Source: Lindgomyces ingoldianus
Taxonomy: Eukaryota > Ascomycota > Dothideomycetes > Pleosporales > Lindgomycetaceae
Length of the DNA stretch: 64,000 nucleotides
Assembly: GCF_010093535.1 (NCBI RefSeq)
Contig: NW_022985203.1
Span: 1-64,000 of the forward strand
Reading direction: 5' to 3'
The translations under genes and the position numbers were made by a program. The notes below the pieces were generated by a model. It made no database searches and was not told where the DNA came from. It saw only the letters and a list, made by a program, of their open reading frames with translations. This document shows positions 11,222 to 23,187 of the stretch, one piece after another (the first letter of the stretch is position 1; every line of letters starts with the position of its first letter).

Positions 11222-11536
11222 GCTTCCTAAAGGGTTTAAAAACTATTTTATTAATAAACCTGCTAATTTATTCTACTACTAAGCTAGCTAACCTAAAACT
11301 TATAACTATAGTAATGTATTTAGTAATACTTTTTATTAAAAAACTTATGAAGCTTTGTTAAGTAAATTAGTATTAAAAATAAAACAAGTAACTATAATAA
11401 TAGTATATAGCTACTAAAGGCGCTCTTATAGCGTAAGAAGGTTAAAGGCTAGCTATAGAGGCTAATAGAGTAGTGTAGAAGAATAAGTAGGCTTAGACAT
11501 CTGAGGTCTGCTAGTAAGCACTACTAACCTACTTAA

Positions 11537-11825
11537 TGTAACGATTCGTTTGAATCGTTCCATTCAAAGTTACATGGCGAACCTTATATCCGAAGATTCC
11601 TCGTATCTGCTCCGACCCGGCCCTGCCCCCTGCTGTACCCCTATTCCCCCAAGTATTTAGTCGCACCTCTCTCCTTAGCTAGCTCAGTAGTTTTCTGATA
11701 TCCTTTTGTACGAGGCCTATAGGTGTCAATGACATTCCCAGGTTACTGAGTCCTCACGAACTCCCATATGCCTCTCAGTGGATTCATACCGCACTCGGAC
11801 CCATTGTCTTGCCTGTGCCGTTACA
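11537..11825. mobile_element. Solo LTR, 289 bp, with 5-bp target duplication
   Basis: The element starts TGTAACG and ends CGTTACA, a 7-bp terminal inverted pair with TG...CA ends typical of LTR-retrotransposon LTRs. CTTAA stands directly before it (11532-11536) and directly after it (11826-11830), a 5-bp target-site duplication as made by retroviral-type integrases. There is no internal coding part or second LTR, so it is a solo LTR left by recombination. Its base composition is normal while its flanks are AT-rich, so it arrived after the flanks decayed or escaped RIP. Orientation cannot be decided. Confidence 0.85.
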
Positions 11826-12000
11826 CTTAAGTGCTATGTGTAAGGCATTATAAAACTCAATGTAAAAGCAACTAGAAATATTTTATATATATATTTAATT
11901 TAGTTTTTGCTTAGATATTAGTTAGAAAGGCGCACATGTTTTAGTAGGGCGGCCTGAGGACTGGTGTTGCCCGAGGAGTGGTGAAATACGTTAGTCACAG

Positions 12001-12966
12001 CACGTAACATGGGTGAGGTCAGTGGACTGACCTCAACCAGTTGCCACCCTTGTACTGCCGATTACCTGCGTCTACAAGCTACAGATATCCTTCCAACAAA
12101 ATTTTGCTGTCATTGGAATCTTTGCTGTTGGTGGTTTGGTGCTAGTTACAGATACTGTGCTCTTGGCATATCATATTCGAGATTATAGCGCACCCTGAAG
12201 AATCCCAAAAATTAAGATGTCACTTGTATGTTGCGCTGTCTTTTCCTCATCTTTACTAAGTGGTGAGACCGGCGCTCTGACTATGACACTGTATGAGGAT
12301 GCGCCAGCGATCATTTGGGTTGCCGTCGAGCTTCCTTTAGGCCTTAAGCTGTGCATCTCTGCCTTTAATGTGTCCAATCTGGTATGTTATTTTAAACAAC
12401 GATGTCGTTTGAAAGTTCACGCCATTTCACTCAACATTGGAGAATTTTGTCTGATACCCTCTTTGGAAAAAAAAAAAAAGCCCTCCAAGATTCTCGAACG
12501 GCGGACGAATTGATTCTCCCATGATCCTGAAAGGCGACGGTAATGCTGTGTGACTAAAGATAACACTGGTCGAAGAACATGCACCTGATGTTGTCTGGTA
12601 GAATTCATGGAGCAACTTTTCCTACCTCGAAAACGGACGGTGTTGGAAGCACCCATAGACAAAACGTCCTGTTAGCATCTCCTCGATTCAATTTGCAGAT
12701 CTTGCAAGTCCGAAAAGCGTCCCCGAGAACAGGAACGATTCGAGTCGCAGTCAAAAAGCGCACCTGAGGGAGTGAGGAAGCAGGTATGTTCCTAGATTAA
12801 CATTCAAATTTAATGCAATGCTTATGTGTATACAAAAGAATGTCGTTTAACCGTCGCTATGCAAATCCAAAAGAAAAAACCAAATATTATCCCGAAATGT
12901 AGCAAAACACCCACGCTCATGCCTAGTTGTCTATCCTCCTCCATCCCTCTAGAATCTTTCAATCAT
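12001..12966. other. No intact gene; possible membrane-protein remnant
   Basis: Near 12085-12190 the plus strand reads a hydrophobic segment (FAVIGIFAVGGLVLVTDTVL) that ends at a stop. It could be a relic of a membrane protein. Nothing else is supported. Confidence 0.25.
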
Positions 12967-13461
12967 CTAGCAATTGTAGGTCATGGTAAGACCCGCATCC
13001 TTGGTATCGGCGAAAGCAACACGGCCGGCATCGCAATCGCTGGCAATGCTCATCCTGTACGTCATAACACTCTCGCAAGTGGCGCTATTGATGATGTACT
13101 TGGTTGGGGCAACCGGGGAGCTAGCGAACTCCACGGTGCCGAAGAGGCTGCCCTTGTTGGCGCCGTATTCGGTGAAGATATTGACCTTGCTGTTACCCGA
13201 GGATTCAATCGTGTAGCCGGCGGGGAAGTTGACTTCAAGTTGGCAGCCGTAGGAACCGGCAGGGATGTTGGTGAAGGAGATGAAGTCATCACGGACGTTG
13301 GTCTTGCCCGCGTCTTGGTGGATATCGTAGTTGATGGGGAATCCAATGGATTGAGGGTAGGCGACGCTGCAGGCTCGGCGCTCGAGGGGAGTTGAGGTTG
13401 GGGCCGCCGAGGCGAAGAGAGCGGTGCTCATGATAGCGGCTGCGACGGTGAAGTACTGCAT
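12967..13461 (-). CDS. Small secreted protein, But2 C-terminal-like domain
   Basis: A single-exon protein of 164 residues. Residues 1-20 (MQYFTVAAAIMSTALFASAA) form a clear signal peptide. The mature part resembles the C-terminal domain named after yeast ubiquitin-binding But2, widespread in secreted ascomycete proteins: a central GYTIESSGNSKVNIFTEYG block, then GSLFGTVEF, paired cysteines and the ending GLTMTYNC. Five cysteines in the mature part could form disulphides. Function is unknown; cell-wall or effector-like roles are only inference. The start has a good context, and a TATA-like box lies about 190 bp upstream. No intron is needed. A 189-codon frame on the other strand is a shadow. 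Confidence 0.8.
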   Translation of the reverse strand: MQYFTVAAAIMSTALFASAAPTSTPLERRACSVAYPQSIGFPINYDIHQDAGKTNVRDDFISFTNIPAGSYGCQLEVNFPAGYTIESSGNSKVNIFTEYGANKGSLFGTVEFASSPVAPTKYIINSATCESVMTYRMSIASDCDAGRVAFADTKDAGLTMTYNC

Positions 13462-13648
13462 TTTGAATGTAATTGTTGGTTTGAAGACTTAAGAAGTAGA
13501 AATTGATGAATAGAGCGAAGGTATTGAAATTAAGTAGCGAAAGGCTTTAAGAAAGAGAATAGGAAAGAGGATAGGAAAGCTGAGATGATTTTGTTCTTTG
13601 GCTGTTGATGCTGTTGGTGATGCTCTTATGGGGTGAAAGTCCTCCCAT

Positions 13649-13655
13649 CTTTATA
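13649..13655 (-). promoter_or_regulatory. TATA-like box upstream of But2-like gene
   Basis: The minus strand reads TATAAAG about 190 bp before the ATG at 13461. Plausible core promoter, assuming a 5' leader of about 160 nt. Confidence 0.35.
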
Positions 13656-14936
13656 GCCAAACATGTTGCCTTTGATGGCATTATAGATGCTATTTTCGAC
13701 CTCATCGTGACCGCCCCTCCGCAGAACCCAGCTGTCTCAGCCCTAACAGTGATCTTCCCTAACAACTACCTAGTGAGTGCAACCGTCGTAGAAAGTAATC
13801 AGCAACAAAGCACAAAATCATCGTGTTCAGCTGATGTAGAAAGCCTGGGGGGGGCATGCTGCGAGTCTAAGCATTTCTCGTACGCCATGTCACGGATCCT
13901 CTCTCGGATGTTTCCACATTCAGTTAGTCGGTGGCAGTGCTCAGCCTCCGCATGTTGCTTACCGGGCTAGAAATTGGGCAACTAGTGTCGGAGGGAAATT
14001 CGGCGCAGTCAGAATGTTACATGTGAACCTCATCGCTGGTCGGAGAGAAGAATCTCTATTTTTGGGGGGTAGGTTCTCGCGAGGAAGCGTGTGCTCGGGT
14101 GTGGCGCGAGTGCTGCCGTGATTTGTCGGTGAACGAAGTGCCTCTTCAGCCTTCAGCTCTTGGAGAAACCTCAATAAGCGCAGTAGCTGCATACGATACT
14201 ACATGTTGAGGTTCGTTCCATCCGAAGGCAGCGTGGGCGCCTGAAGTTCAAAAAACACGTGGTATGGGATTGATACTAGCTCTCGCACGAAGCACGGAGG
14301 TTGCCCAAAATTCCGGCCTAGATTTTGGGTCAAGGGGCAAGAAAACGTGGTGGATTGAACAAACCGAAGAGCAACGATGCGCATGAGGCGACTATAAGTC
14401 TTCAGGATTCAGATGCATGCAAGCAGGTCAGTTGAGAGGGATTGATGATTACATAACCTCTACTGGCTTAGTTATCGAGATGCCTTCGCCCCTTCAACTA
14501 TACCCACTGTTTCATTAACCTAACCACCGAAAATAGGCATGGCATCCGAAAACATGGCCGGCGTCTACAATGTTGACATCCGTCCCACATTCGAACTTGG
14601 GAACAGCATGAGGAAGCTTCGGCAGTTCGATCCATAAAGGTTCCCCATCTCATTAATCTGTTTGGCTAAAAGCGCCTGGTCGTCAAATCATATGCAGTCT
14701 AGATGATCTGCAATATTAATTCAGCCTCAAGGAGGGACGACCTCAATCCACTCTTACACGAAATATGGGATTGAGAGAGTCTTGGTCTAATATAGCAAAT
14801 GAATGCGTTTCGGGGCTCATCAACCCGGGATTTGTTCGAAGAATAAGTATGGGCACATCACCGATTCCAGGAACCCTTTTGTTTCACATCTTCAAGACTT
14901 GCTTTTCTGTTCCTCTACAACCCACTGATCGGCATC
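13656..14936. other. No gene recognised
   Basis: Intergenic region between the But2-like and SMP-30-like genes. Short frames only, with no domain or splice pattern. Confidence 0.4.
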
Positions 14937-16062
14937 ATGCGTCTCTCAGCCCTTTTTGTTGAAGTACTTTCACTAGCAACGTCTTTGGCCTCAGCGGCAG
15001 CCATCGACAAGCGCCAAGCTGCCACAAAAGTATACACCTTCTCCTCTCCTAAATCGGCTGAAGGAATCGCTGCTCGGTCGAACGGACAGCTTCTGGTCTC
15101 GTTCTTCGAGAAAGCTGAGGTGTGGTCTCTCGATCCAGTGACACAGAAAGCAGCCAAGATTGCGTCGTTTACAGATGCGACATGCGCTGCCGGCATTACT
15201 GAGATTGCACCGGACGTCTTTGCCGTCGTTGCCGGGCAGTACGGCATGTCTGGAGGCAACAAGGCTGGGTCTTGGTTTGTAGACCTATTTAAGCTTCCTA
15301 ACGTTTTGTAGAGTCTGATCATTTCGCAGGGGCATTTGGAAAATCGACCTTACGAGTGGTACCGCGAAGACAACACTTATCAAGAAAGTTCCGGAGTCGG
15401 AAATGTGGAATGGTCTCACTACTCTCAACAATGACACCATCCTGATTGGTGATGCACTGAAGGGTGCTATCTTCCGAATGAACGTGAACACTGGCGATTA
15501 CAGCATTGCTATTCAGGATCCCACATTAGTTAAGTCATCTAGCGGGTAAGTAACCACAAATCCTTAGTATAACCACCATGTCTTATCCTTTCCTTATGAT
15601 TTCGCACTATACCGACTTTGGGGAGATTGCTGCGCAGAAACCTCGAGATATGAGCCACAATGAAGGAGGATTTTCTGTTTTAAGCCCTGGCTAATGAAGT
15701 GGTACGATAGAATTCCGATGGGTATTGATGGACTTCGTTACTTCAATGGGACCGTGTACTTCACCAACATCTCCAAGAACACGCTCTTGAAAGTTCCCGT
15801 TGACCAGACTGGAAAGGCTACTGGAGCTATTACAACAATTTGGTCAACGACTCAGGCAGATGACCTCGCCATCGGCCCGGATGGGTCTGCGTACGTTGCT
15901 GCTGGAAGCAAGATTCAGAAAGTGACGGCCGATGGAAAAATTAGCACGGTCCCAGGATCCGTATCCAGTTCGACCTCGTGCACGCTTGGCAGGACGGACA
16001 CCGATAAGAACACGCTATATGTGGCCTCATCAAATGGTCAAATTTCCTCCATCAAGGTATAA
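14937..16062 (+). CDS. Secreted SMP-30/gluconolactonase-like beta-propeller
   Basis: Three exons, 14937-15274, 15330-15545 and 15711-16062, encode 301 residues. Residues 1-22 are a signal peptide, followed by a dibasic KRQ that may be a propeptide site. The mature part repeats propeller-blade patterns: EGIAARSNGQLLVSF, EMWNGLTTLNNDTILIGD, GIDGLRYFNGTVYFTN, DDLAIGPDGSAYVA and NTLYVASSNG. This matches the six-bladed SMP-30/NHL-like fold often annotated in fungi as a hypothetical or gluconolactonase-like secreted protein; the exact substrate is unknown. Intron 1 is 55 bp (GTTTGT...TCGCAG). Intron 2 is 165 bp (GTAAGT...CGATAG), long for this window. Splicing restores frame at both joints, giving SWGIWKID and SSGIPMGIDG. 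Confidence 0.85.
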
Positions 16063-17815
16063 GGACATGATCCGATTAGTCTAGGGTACAGTTCTGTATA
16101 TATTGTATCCAGAAAAGGGTGCAGACTCTGAATTCAGTGCGTGAAATCGCTAGTTCTCTACAAATTCATCCTCTTAAACATTAACTAAGAGAGGAAGAAT
16201 CTTGCCACTGCTGACTTCTTCGTATAGAGAGTAATTTGATTGGCGGTAGCTAGCTATTATCAGGCTTTCTTACACAAGTAGTTAGTCAAGGGCGCAAGTG
16301 GGACTTTCGTCAAGCTTTGACCGACAGGTACAGTACGGGGAGGTGCAGACCGAATGCCTTGACCTCGCGTTTACAAATACATAAAAGGCGACCTTGCCGT
16401 TACGGTGTAGAATGAGCTATCTTGAGCCTCCAGCTGCGACGCCGTTTCTCAATACGGGCTTTCTCCCGTTCTTTCAGCAATGCCAAATACCACTTATGTA
16501 CTTATATAACAGCATTAGTTTAGATATGCAACTAGGGCCACTTCGAATCATGATCAAACTTCCTACTTTGGTTTTCTTAGTATCCATATGTCTATATCCT
16601 AAAGAAGAGAGGTATTCTGGAGATGATTATGGGACAAGCTGTCTCGTTTAGCACGTTGTATTCACCTACGTCGATTAGATCTTGTTTGCAAGTCCGGTAA
16701 GGAGAGATGGCATAAGATTCAATACAATAAAGAGGGAGAGGTGGAGAAAGAGTTTCGCAGCGTGCCGAGCACTTCCTTTTAACGAGTGTGGTAGGGAGCA
16801 TGTCTGGCCACGACAAATCGATATACTGGATGGTCGATCCAGGCATAGGACGTACCAAAATAGAAGTGTCAGCTGATTATCCGATGTGGTAAGCAACCCT
16901 TTGGTCTTGCAGACGTTGTGGAATTCCCCAGATTCATAGGCTGTTCCTCTTTTGAAAATCTCTTCGTGTGGTATTCATGTTTGTAGTTCTGGACTCCATC
17001 TCTCCTAATACCGCATCCACGCGAAATGGAGCCTATCGTGGGGTTGAAAATGGCAAGATCCCAGTGGTATATGCTGGTGTTCCTTTGAGCGGACAATTTG
17101 TTCTTTCTTCCTTGGAACTATATTATCCTCACATACTCGTCATTGGAGTTCTTCCACTCCACGTACGGGATCGTGTCGGTTCTCTTTGGCCTCGGACATC
17201 CGAGGGATTGCCTTTCGGTGTTCGGAGACCTTCGAAATATGTATACGATTCGAAAGAGCTAGGCGTAAGTGTTTCGGATATTCCTCCCTAGACCTTTAAT
17301 TAATCCTTACTAGAATGACTTAGCACTAAATGATACGTCCCATCTGCTCGACCTTAGGTATCTTCCTTGCGCGTGACGTCTTGTGGCTCCGAAAAGGCTC
17401 CTTCTCGTCGAAGTAACTGCAACTCTTTACTACTTTCTTCATCAGTGCAATCACACATGTCAGTTCTAGGATGCTATCGGGTCAGCTTTTTGGAGACCAC
17501 GGAACATTCGTTTTCTTCTTGCTGCAGGCAGTCATCATTCTGCTGGAGGATCATGTCCTTTAGTTTGGGCAGCACATTGGCTATATCTGGACTATCTCTT
17601 TGTTTGGTCTGACGAGCAAGGAGTATTCCTCTTCAGTAGTTAGTCGTGGGATATGGATGCATAAAAAGGGCCTACGTTTTTTGGGTCTGGTCCTTAAGTG
17701 TGAGTAGTGGATGTCCCCAATTGAGTGAAATGACTCTCAACTAGGGAATAGAATCTTCTCGTCTTTGAAACAATTCGCCATGTATGAATCATTTCATTCT
17801 GTGAGTAGTATTGCT
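16063..17815. other. No gene recognised
   Basis: A minus-strand frame near 17610-17360 reads a charged stretch with one stop, possibly a remnant. No family was recognised. Confidence 0.35.
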
Positions 17816-17822
17816 TATATAA
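17816..17822 (+). promoter_or_regulatory. TATA box of F-box-like gene
   Basis: TATATAA lies 37 bp before the ATG at 17859 and 79 bp before the ATG at 17901. With a start site about 30 bp downstream, the second ATG may be the main initiator. Confidence 0.4.
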
Positions 17823-17858
17823 TACGGCCTTGGCACTAGGCATCAATTGAATGTAAAG

Positions 17859-19253
17859 ATGCGACCATCGCCTCTCTACACATTCACGACTGATATCACA
17901 ATGTCGCGAAGCGCTCCACAAAGAGCTGCACGCCGTATTCGACGGCGAGCACGACCTTCTTTCCCTCTTCTCAATCTCCCAGTCGAGCTTCAATTGAACA
18001 TAATTTGTAAGTGCGACCTCACGTCCTTCCGACGCCTTGTCCGACTCAGTCCGTCCATCAGAAGCCTCTTCCTCCTCCACCCCGAATCATGCCTCCAAGG
18101 GATGCTACGTGAGTTGCCACACTCTACAGCGAATCTATTCCATGCATCATGGGCGCTTCATTGTCTCGCAGAGGGAGAATTCGACCCCGTCGGAGCCAAG
18201 GCCTTCCTTGAGCGGAGGAACCTCGTCAAACAGCCAATCGCATACCCGCATATTCTCAAAAGCTTTAGCGACCCTATGGATGCGTTGGACGAATTCCTGG
18301 ACTTCAAAGCAGAGATCGACATCATCGTCGAACGGTATGCCGAAAGTGTTAATGCTATCATGGAGACATTTGTCAACCCAGATGTCGAGATTCAACCTAT
18401 CACGCTTTCAGGGGCTGAATATGCTCGGATTTCGGAGGCCTTTTTGATTCTGAAACTTTATTATCAGTTTCAACTCAAGTTCAAGCGTGCTGAGAAATTT
18501 GGGGACGGCCCCTTCACTTGGGAGCCCGATTTCACTAGTTGCCTGTATCCGTGGCAAGTTGAGCAAGTTCTATCTGTAGACTGGTTCCTTCAAAGCTACG
18601 GACACACTTGCTCCTCCGCATTCTACGGGCTCATCAGCGAGTGGTATAGTTCACAGGAAAGGTTAGAAGAGGAATCGTCATATTTTCGGCACTTCAAACG
18701 AGCAATTTCGAATGTGGAAGCTTATTACCCGGCGAATCCACATTTTGTTCCTTTTCGTCTAGCGGCCCGATACTTTTCCTCAATGGCTCCATGGCGCCTC
18801 AATTCGGAAGCCTTCGACTCCCCTACTCAAGGGCCCTCAGAAGAATTATTGGGAACAACTGAAAATACCACCCCTAGTCATGGCTGGATCTACTTCAAAT
18901 CAGTGAGGCAGCCTCATCAAATACCTGAAGCTATTTATGGACAACTGTTCCTTGAACTCGGGATATTTTTCTGGGACCAGGATCGTCTCGCGGAATGGAA
19001 TCTCGCCGATCCGAATGAGTTCAAGGATGTCCTTGTGGCCTTCGAAACTCGGCAACACCAAGCGGGCCAATACTATGCATTTATGAGCCAGCTGGATTAT
19101 GAATCCTTCCTGCAGCGAAGAGAGTCGGACCGGATTATTGAATGGACTCGCTGCCCTATACAAGGCACATTTGGTGCGTGGGGATTGGAAAAGATTAGGC
19201 TAGGCCATTTTCTCGCAGATCTAAATTATGAAAAACTCCACAGATGTGGGTAA
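17859..19253 (+). CDS. F-box-like domain protein
   Basis: A single-exon protein of 464 residues from the ATG at 17859, or 450 from the second ATG at 17901 (CACAATGTCG). After a basic leader (RRIRRRARPS), the segment FPLLNLPVELQLNIICKCDL followed by FRRLVRLSPSIRSLF has the spacing of an F-box, which binds Skp1 in SCF ubiquitin ligases. The rest is helical with many aromatic residues (for example SYFRHFKRAISNVEAYYP) and resembles the large set of fungal F-box-like proteins of unknown target. No WD40 or LRR repeats are visible. Substrate and pathway unknown. Confidence 0.72.
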   Translation: MRPSPLYTFTTDITMSRSAPQRAARRIRRRARPSFPLLNLPVELQLNIICKCDLTSFRRLVRLSPSIRSLFLLHPESCLQGMLRELPHSTANLFHASWALHCLAEGEFDPVGAKAFLERRNLVKQPIAYPHILKSFSDPMDALDEFLDFKAEIDIIVERYAESVNAIMETFVNPDVEIQPITLSGAEYARISEAFLILKLYYQFQLKFKRAEKFGDGPFTWEPDFTSCLYPWQVEQVLSVDWFLQSYGHTCSSAFYGLISEWYSSQERLEEESSYFRHFKRAISNVEAYYPANPHFVPFRLAARYFSSMAPWRLNSEAFDSPTQGPSEELLGTTENTTPSHGWIYFKSVRQPHQIPEAIYGQLFLELGIFFWDQDRLAEWNLADPNEFKDVLVAFETRQHQAGQYYAFMSQLDYESFLQRRESDRIIEWTRCPIQGTFGAWGLEKIRLGHFLADLNYEKLHRCG

Positions 19254-20488
19254 CTTGAAGCAATACCTTAACTTAGATCAAAGAAAAGAAAAAAAATTCC
19301 TGGTAACGAGTCGCAATATTGCCGTAGCTACGATTTGACCACGGCTAGTCTCTCCTTAGTCTTAGAGGGGCGGGTAACCGACAGTGGCATGGAATAAGGA
19401 TTTCTGGCTGAATTCCTAATATTTTGCTATCGTAGCGTGTGTGAAAAGGTATCCCTGCTCGACCCCTATAACGTTCAAGCTTCGAGTGACCAATCTTCTG
19501 AACTTTTTTCTCGTTAAAGTCCGGCCATGCAGACCTGTAGTCTGTTCCTCTGGTTTTCTGTCAGTCCTATTCCGTTCACACTATTCATATTCCGTACATG
19601 CGCGCTGCTTAGCACATGGAACTGAGCCCTTCAGCTCCAATTGGTTCTTGATGATAAGGATACAGAAAAAGCGTTGGTGGTTGTAGCTTTAAGGAAGAGC
19701 TACCTTATACGGATATCTGCGCGCTATTTTCTCGTAAGTGAGCTCTCCCGGGAGACTCTCTACTGATATGTGGTTACCATAGGCTTCCCGGGGTTCGGTT
19801 GAAAAAGTCTATATTGTATTAACGAAGAATACAACCTAGGCAGCACCCTTTCTGGCCAGTCCTTTGCCATGCCGCTGCGGCACTGCCTCTCTCTATATTG
19901 TTTGGAAGCCCACAGAAACCTGTCATTATTCGAACTTTCCGCTTACGCTCAAATGGCTGTGACTATTTCTCTCTATGCAAGAGAAATTGCTCCCCCAACT
20001 CTGTATGCACCATGCATCGTTGGTATGTTGTCTCTAAACGCGTCCGAACAATACCCATAAATGTGCCTCGCGTCTTCTGCAAGAGCTTTATGACCCTAGA
20101 ATTCTGCCCGGTCAAGCTTCTCATCGTTCTCCAACGAAGGGTGGATAAATCTCCACATCTGGCTAAATATCTCCGCGCCGACCAGGATCCAAATCCTTCC
20201 TGAGATTGCCCTGGCGTATCCGGTCAATGGGAACCGCAGTACTTCATCTTTTTAAATGGTCAATGGAACATTCATATAAATTTTTGGCTGTTCCTGCGTC
20301 GTAAAGTTTTGAGCTTTAAGCACAATTTCCCCGACCCAGTCTCCGTTGTTCGAGCATTTCTCAGCGATCCCTTCGTTGATTTTCGCATTACCCCAAGAAT
20401 TGAGATCAATTGAGCTTTCAATCAAACACCCCTCTTTGCTTTTCGCAGTCAAGTTTTCTGCTCTTCGGGGAGGAAGCGCATTTTCGCC
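19254..20488. other. No gene recognised
   Basis: Intergenic region before the alpha-galactosidase gene. It probably contains that gene's promoter; an AT-rich CATATAAAT lies about 215 bp before its ATG. Confidence 0.4.
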
Positions 20489-21808
20489 ATGCGACGAGCA
20501 TTCTTTGCGGCTGCGACCGCTTTCTCCTTTGCCCGTGCACAAATATTTCCAAACACAACGTCCCCAGCTGGCCCGGAACCAACGCAAGCTTCATGGAACG
20601 TGACAAGCCTTGGTGGTAATGTGAACATCACAAACAATCTTGCCTTGACACCACCCATGGGCTGGAGCTCTTGGAATAACTTCGGCCCCGACATCAGCGA
20701 AACGCTAATCCGTGAAACTATCGATGCCATGGAAAAGAACGGACTAAAAGATGCAGGGTTCGTTTACGTCAACTTGGACGACGGATGGCAGCGCTACAAA
20801 GGACTGCGGTCGGAACATCCTCTGGAAGTCGACCCAGTGAAATTCCCCAACGGCATCAAACCTCTGGCAGACTATGCACACTCTAAGGGCTTCAAGTTGG
20901 GCATGTATAGTGGACCTGGTGACACTACATGTGCAGGATACACGGGTTCAGAAGGCCATGCGGAAGAAGATGCAAAGATGTTTGCATCGTGGGGAATTGA
21001 CCACCTCAAATACGACGCCTGTTGCTCGCACCACGATGAGCCACAAGAAGTCGTGCAGCAAGTCATGCTCGACATGAGCAAATCCCTCATCGCGACTAAC
21101 CGTTCTATAGTCTTTCACGCATGTCACTGCGGCTGGGCTAATACGTGGGAATGGGCGGCCGAAGAGGGCGCCAATCAATGGCGAATTGGACAGGATATCT
21201 CTGACGACTTCAACTACCCCGGGTTTCGCGAGAAGTACTATTTCGACGTACTTGATATGTTGGACCGTGGAAACAACATCACGCAATATTCTGGTCCGGG
21301 GCATTGGAATGATTATGATATGTTAATAGTGGGGCTAAATGGCGAAAGCAAGCAGCTAGTCGGAACCGGCGCTACCAACCTTGAATACCGCACTCATTTC
21401 AGCATGTGGTCGATGGTCAACTCGCCCCTCCTTATCGGTTCTGATGTCCGCAATCTCGACAAATATAACCTCGACACCCTCACCAACAAGGAAATCATTG
21501 CGCTCAACCAAGACGCTCTTGGTCAGCCCGCCACCGTGGTTTACGAATCCGAAGATAAAGATGTCCAGATTTACGCGAGAGAGCTGTCTGATGAGACGAT
21601 GGCAATTGCCTTGCTGAATCGTGGAAGTGAGACCGCGGATATTACTGTTAGTATGAGGAGAGATTTGACGGTTCCGTGGGACGTGTATAAGTTGAGAGAT
21701 TTGTGGAAAGGGAAGGATTTGGGGCCGTATGATATTCCGTTTACGGTTGAGGTGAGGCCGCATGAGGCGAAGATTTATAGAGCGACGGCTATTGTGAAGG
21801 GGAACTGA
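20489..21808 (+). CDS. Secreted alpha-galactosidase, GH27
   Basis: Removes terminal alpha-1,6-galactose from galactomannan, melibiose or raffinose-type sugars outside the cell. A single exon encodes 439 residues with a signal peptide ending near residue 18. Family motifs in order: LTPPMGWSSWNNF (54-65), YVNLDDGW (93-100), GLYSGPG-like GMYSGPG (138-144), LKYDACC with the presumed nucleophile Asp176, WRIGQDI with the presumed acid/base Asp236, and PGHWNDYDML. C-terminal beta-sandwich features follow (IALLNRG). The site around the nucleophile has ACC where many relatives have NCY, a modest variation. Several N-glycosylation sequons suit a secreted enzyme. Identification is very secure. Confidence 0.95.
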   Translation: MRRAFFAAATAFSFARAQIFPNTTSPAGPEPTQASWNVTSLGGNVNITNNLALTPPMGWSSWNNFGPDISETLIRETIDAMEKNGLKDAGFVYVNLDDGWQRYKGLRSEHPLEVDPVKFPNGIKPLADYAHSKGFKLGMYSGPGDTTCAGYTGSEGHAEEDAKMFASWGIDHLKYDACCSHHDEPQEVVQQVMLDMSKSLIATNRSIVFHACHCGWANTWEWAAEEGANQWRIGQDISDDFNYPGFREKYYFDVLDMLDRGNNITQYSGPGHWNDYDMLIVGLNGESKQLVGTGATNLEYRTHFSMWSMVNSPLLIGSDVRNLDKYNLDTLTNKEIIALNQDALGQPATVVYESEDKDVQIYARELSDETMAIALLNRGSETADITVSMRRDLTVPWDVYKLRDLWKGKDLGPYDIPFTVEVRPHEAKIYRATAIVKGN

Positions 21809-23187
21809 GGAGGTGGTGCGACTAGGCTAACGGCCAGTCTTCACCGTGGCGGTTTAGAGCTCCACCTTAGTTTTGGTTAATTATAATGCTATAAGGCGGG
21901 ACTCTGGGTTCATTTCACGGTGTAGGTTTTTATCTGACTAGTAAATATGAGTCGTTTATCTTTCAATATTTCTATCTGCAACACTCTAGAAATCCAAAAA
22001 CCAGCCAGCATCATCATGCCATCTTAGTGACTTGAATGACACAAAGTCCTGCCGAAGGCATGGGCTTTGTGAAACACCGATCCCTACTACGCCGTCACCG
22101 GCTTCTGCGAGCCACCTCCTGTCTTGAAAGGGGGGCCAATGGAATTCTGGCGCGATACGAAATACGTTGCGTGCTTGGCTTGCATGTACATCCATGATCT
22201 CAGGAGATCTACGCACCCACCACTGCAGAGAATATGAAAGACAGATATTGCATTTAAGAATACGATACATGTACAGTCAGTTCCGCGAACTAAAGGCTAG
22301 ATCCAGAATCCATTTATACCAATGTTGACACCCGGTACACGAGCACAAGCGTCAATATCTGAAACGTACCCCATCCCCCCGCATAAATTTCCCAACCGAG
22401 CTCCGAACCCAGATTATCCTAGCTCATACAATCCTCCCCCTCCTCCGCCTCCTCACACCTATGATCCACCAACTCTCCTAGATTCCTATGATCCGCTGCC
22501 TTCCTCAAAGGCAAAGGGTACAGGGTTTCTTTGAACTTGTCTCAATCAAAACTACTCAAAGGTGACATGCAAGCCATGGTAAAATCTCCGGCCAATAATT
22601 TCGTTTCGTTCAAATGCCTGCTCGTATGTCCAACCACTGCCTCCCCCAACTTCACAGTTCGCTGCGTTGCTGAGTACTTAGAAGTCGCATCAGCTGACTT
22701 TTTCGAGGCTCGATAAGTGTATACGGTGCGCCAAGATCGAACAGTATGTGGGCTGTGCAACAAATACCCTACTTTGATGCTTTAAACATCGATGCTTAGC
22801 GGGCTCCAATTACCTATCTTCTTGTCCCAAATTACACTTCATCTAACTTAACAGGGACCTCAAAATCACAAAGCCCTACGAATTGACTGCCTTCAATATC
22901 TATAATCGTCCTATAGACCAAAGCCCAATTGCACAGCCAACCACCAGACGCTTCGTTTCAACTAATCACCGATCAACCTAGTCGATCGGCCTCGCGTTAG
23001 AGACGGAAACTAGTGTAATTTTTGCCCCTATCGAAGCTCGGATCGGAATGCTAAGCCTTCGGCTCCGAGGAAAGATCTCCACTGACGACTGTGGACAACT
23101 GTCACACTTCACACAGCGGTATCCACTCTTCCACTAAAGGCTACTCGGCGGGACCGAAACTAAATATGAACCAAGTACTATTCTGCG
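21809..23187. other. No gene recognised
   Basis: A proline-rich 70-codon frame (22322-22534) is the only notable feature; it has no signal peptide or domain. The rest appears non-coding. Confidence 0.35.

Larger units (their letters stand above)
10883..12000. repeat. Second AT-rich retroelement block
   Basis: AT-rich runs (10890-11040, 11225-11530, 11830-11940) without coding potential surround an LTR-like fragment and a well-preserved solo LTR. The AT-rich parts look like old RIP-damaged element bodies. Confidence 0.55.

Noticed and set aside
12826..13395. 189-codon plus-strand frame
   Set aside because: It is antisense to the well-supported secreted But2-like gene; a mirror of its codon bias.
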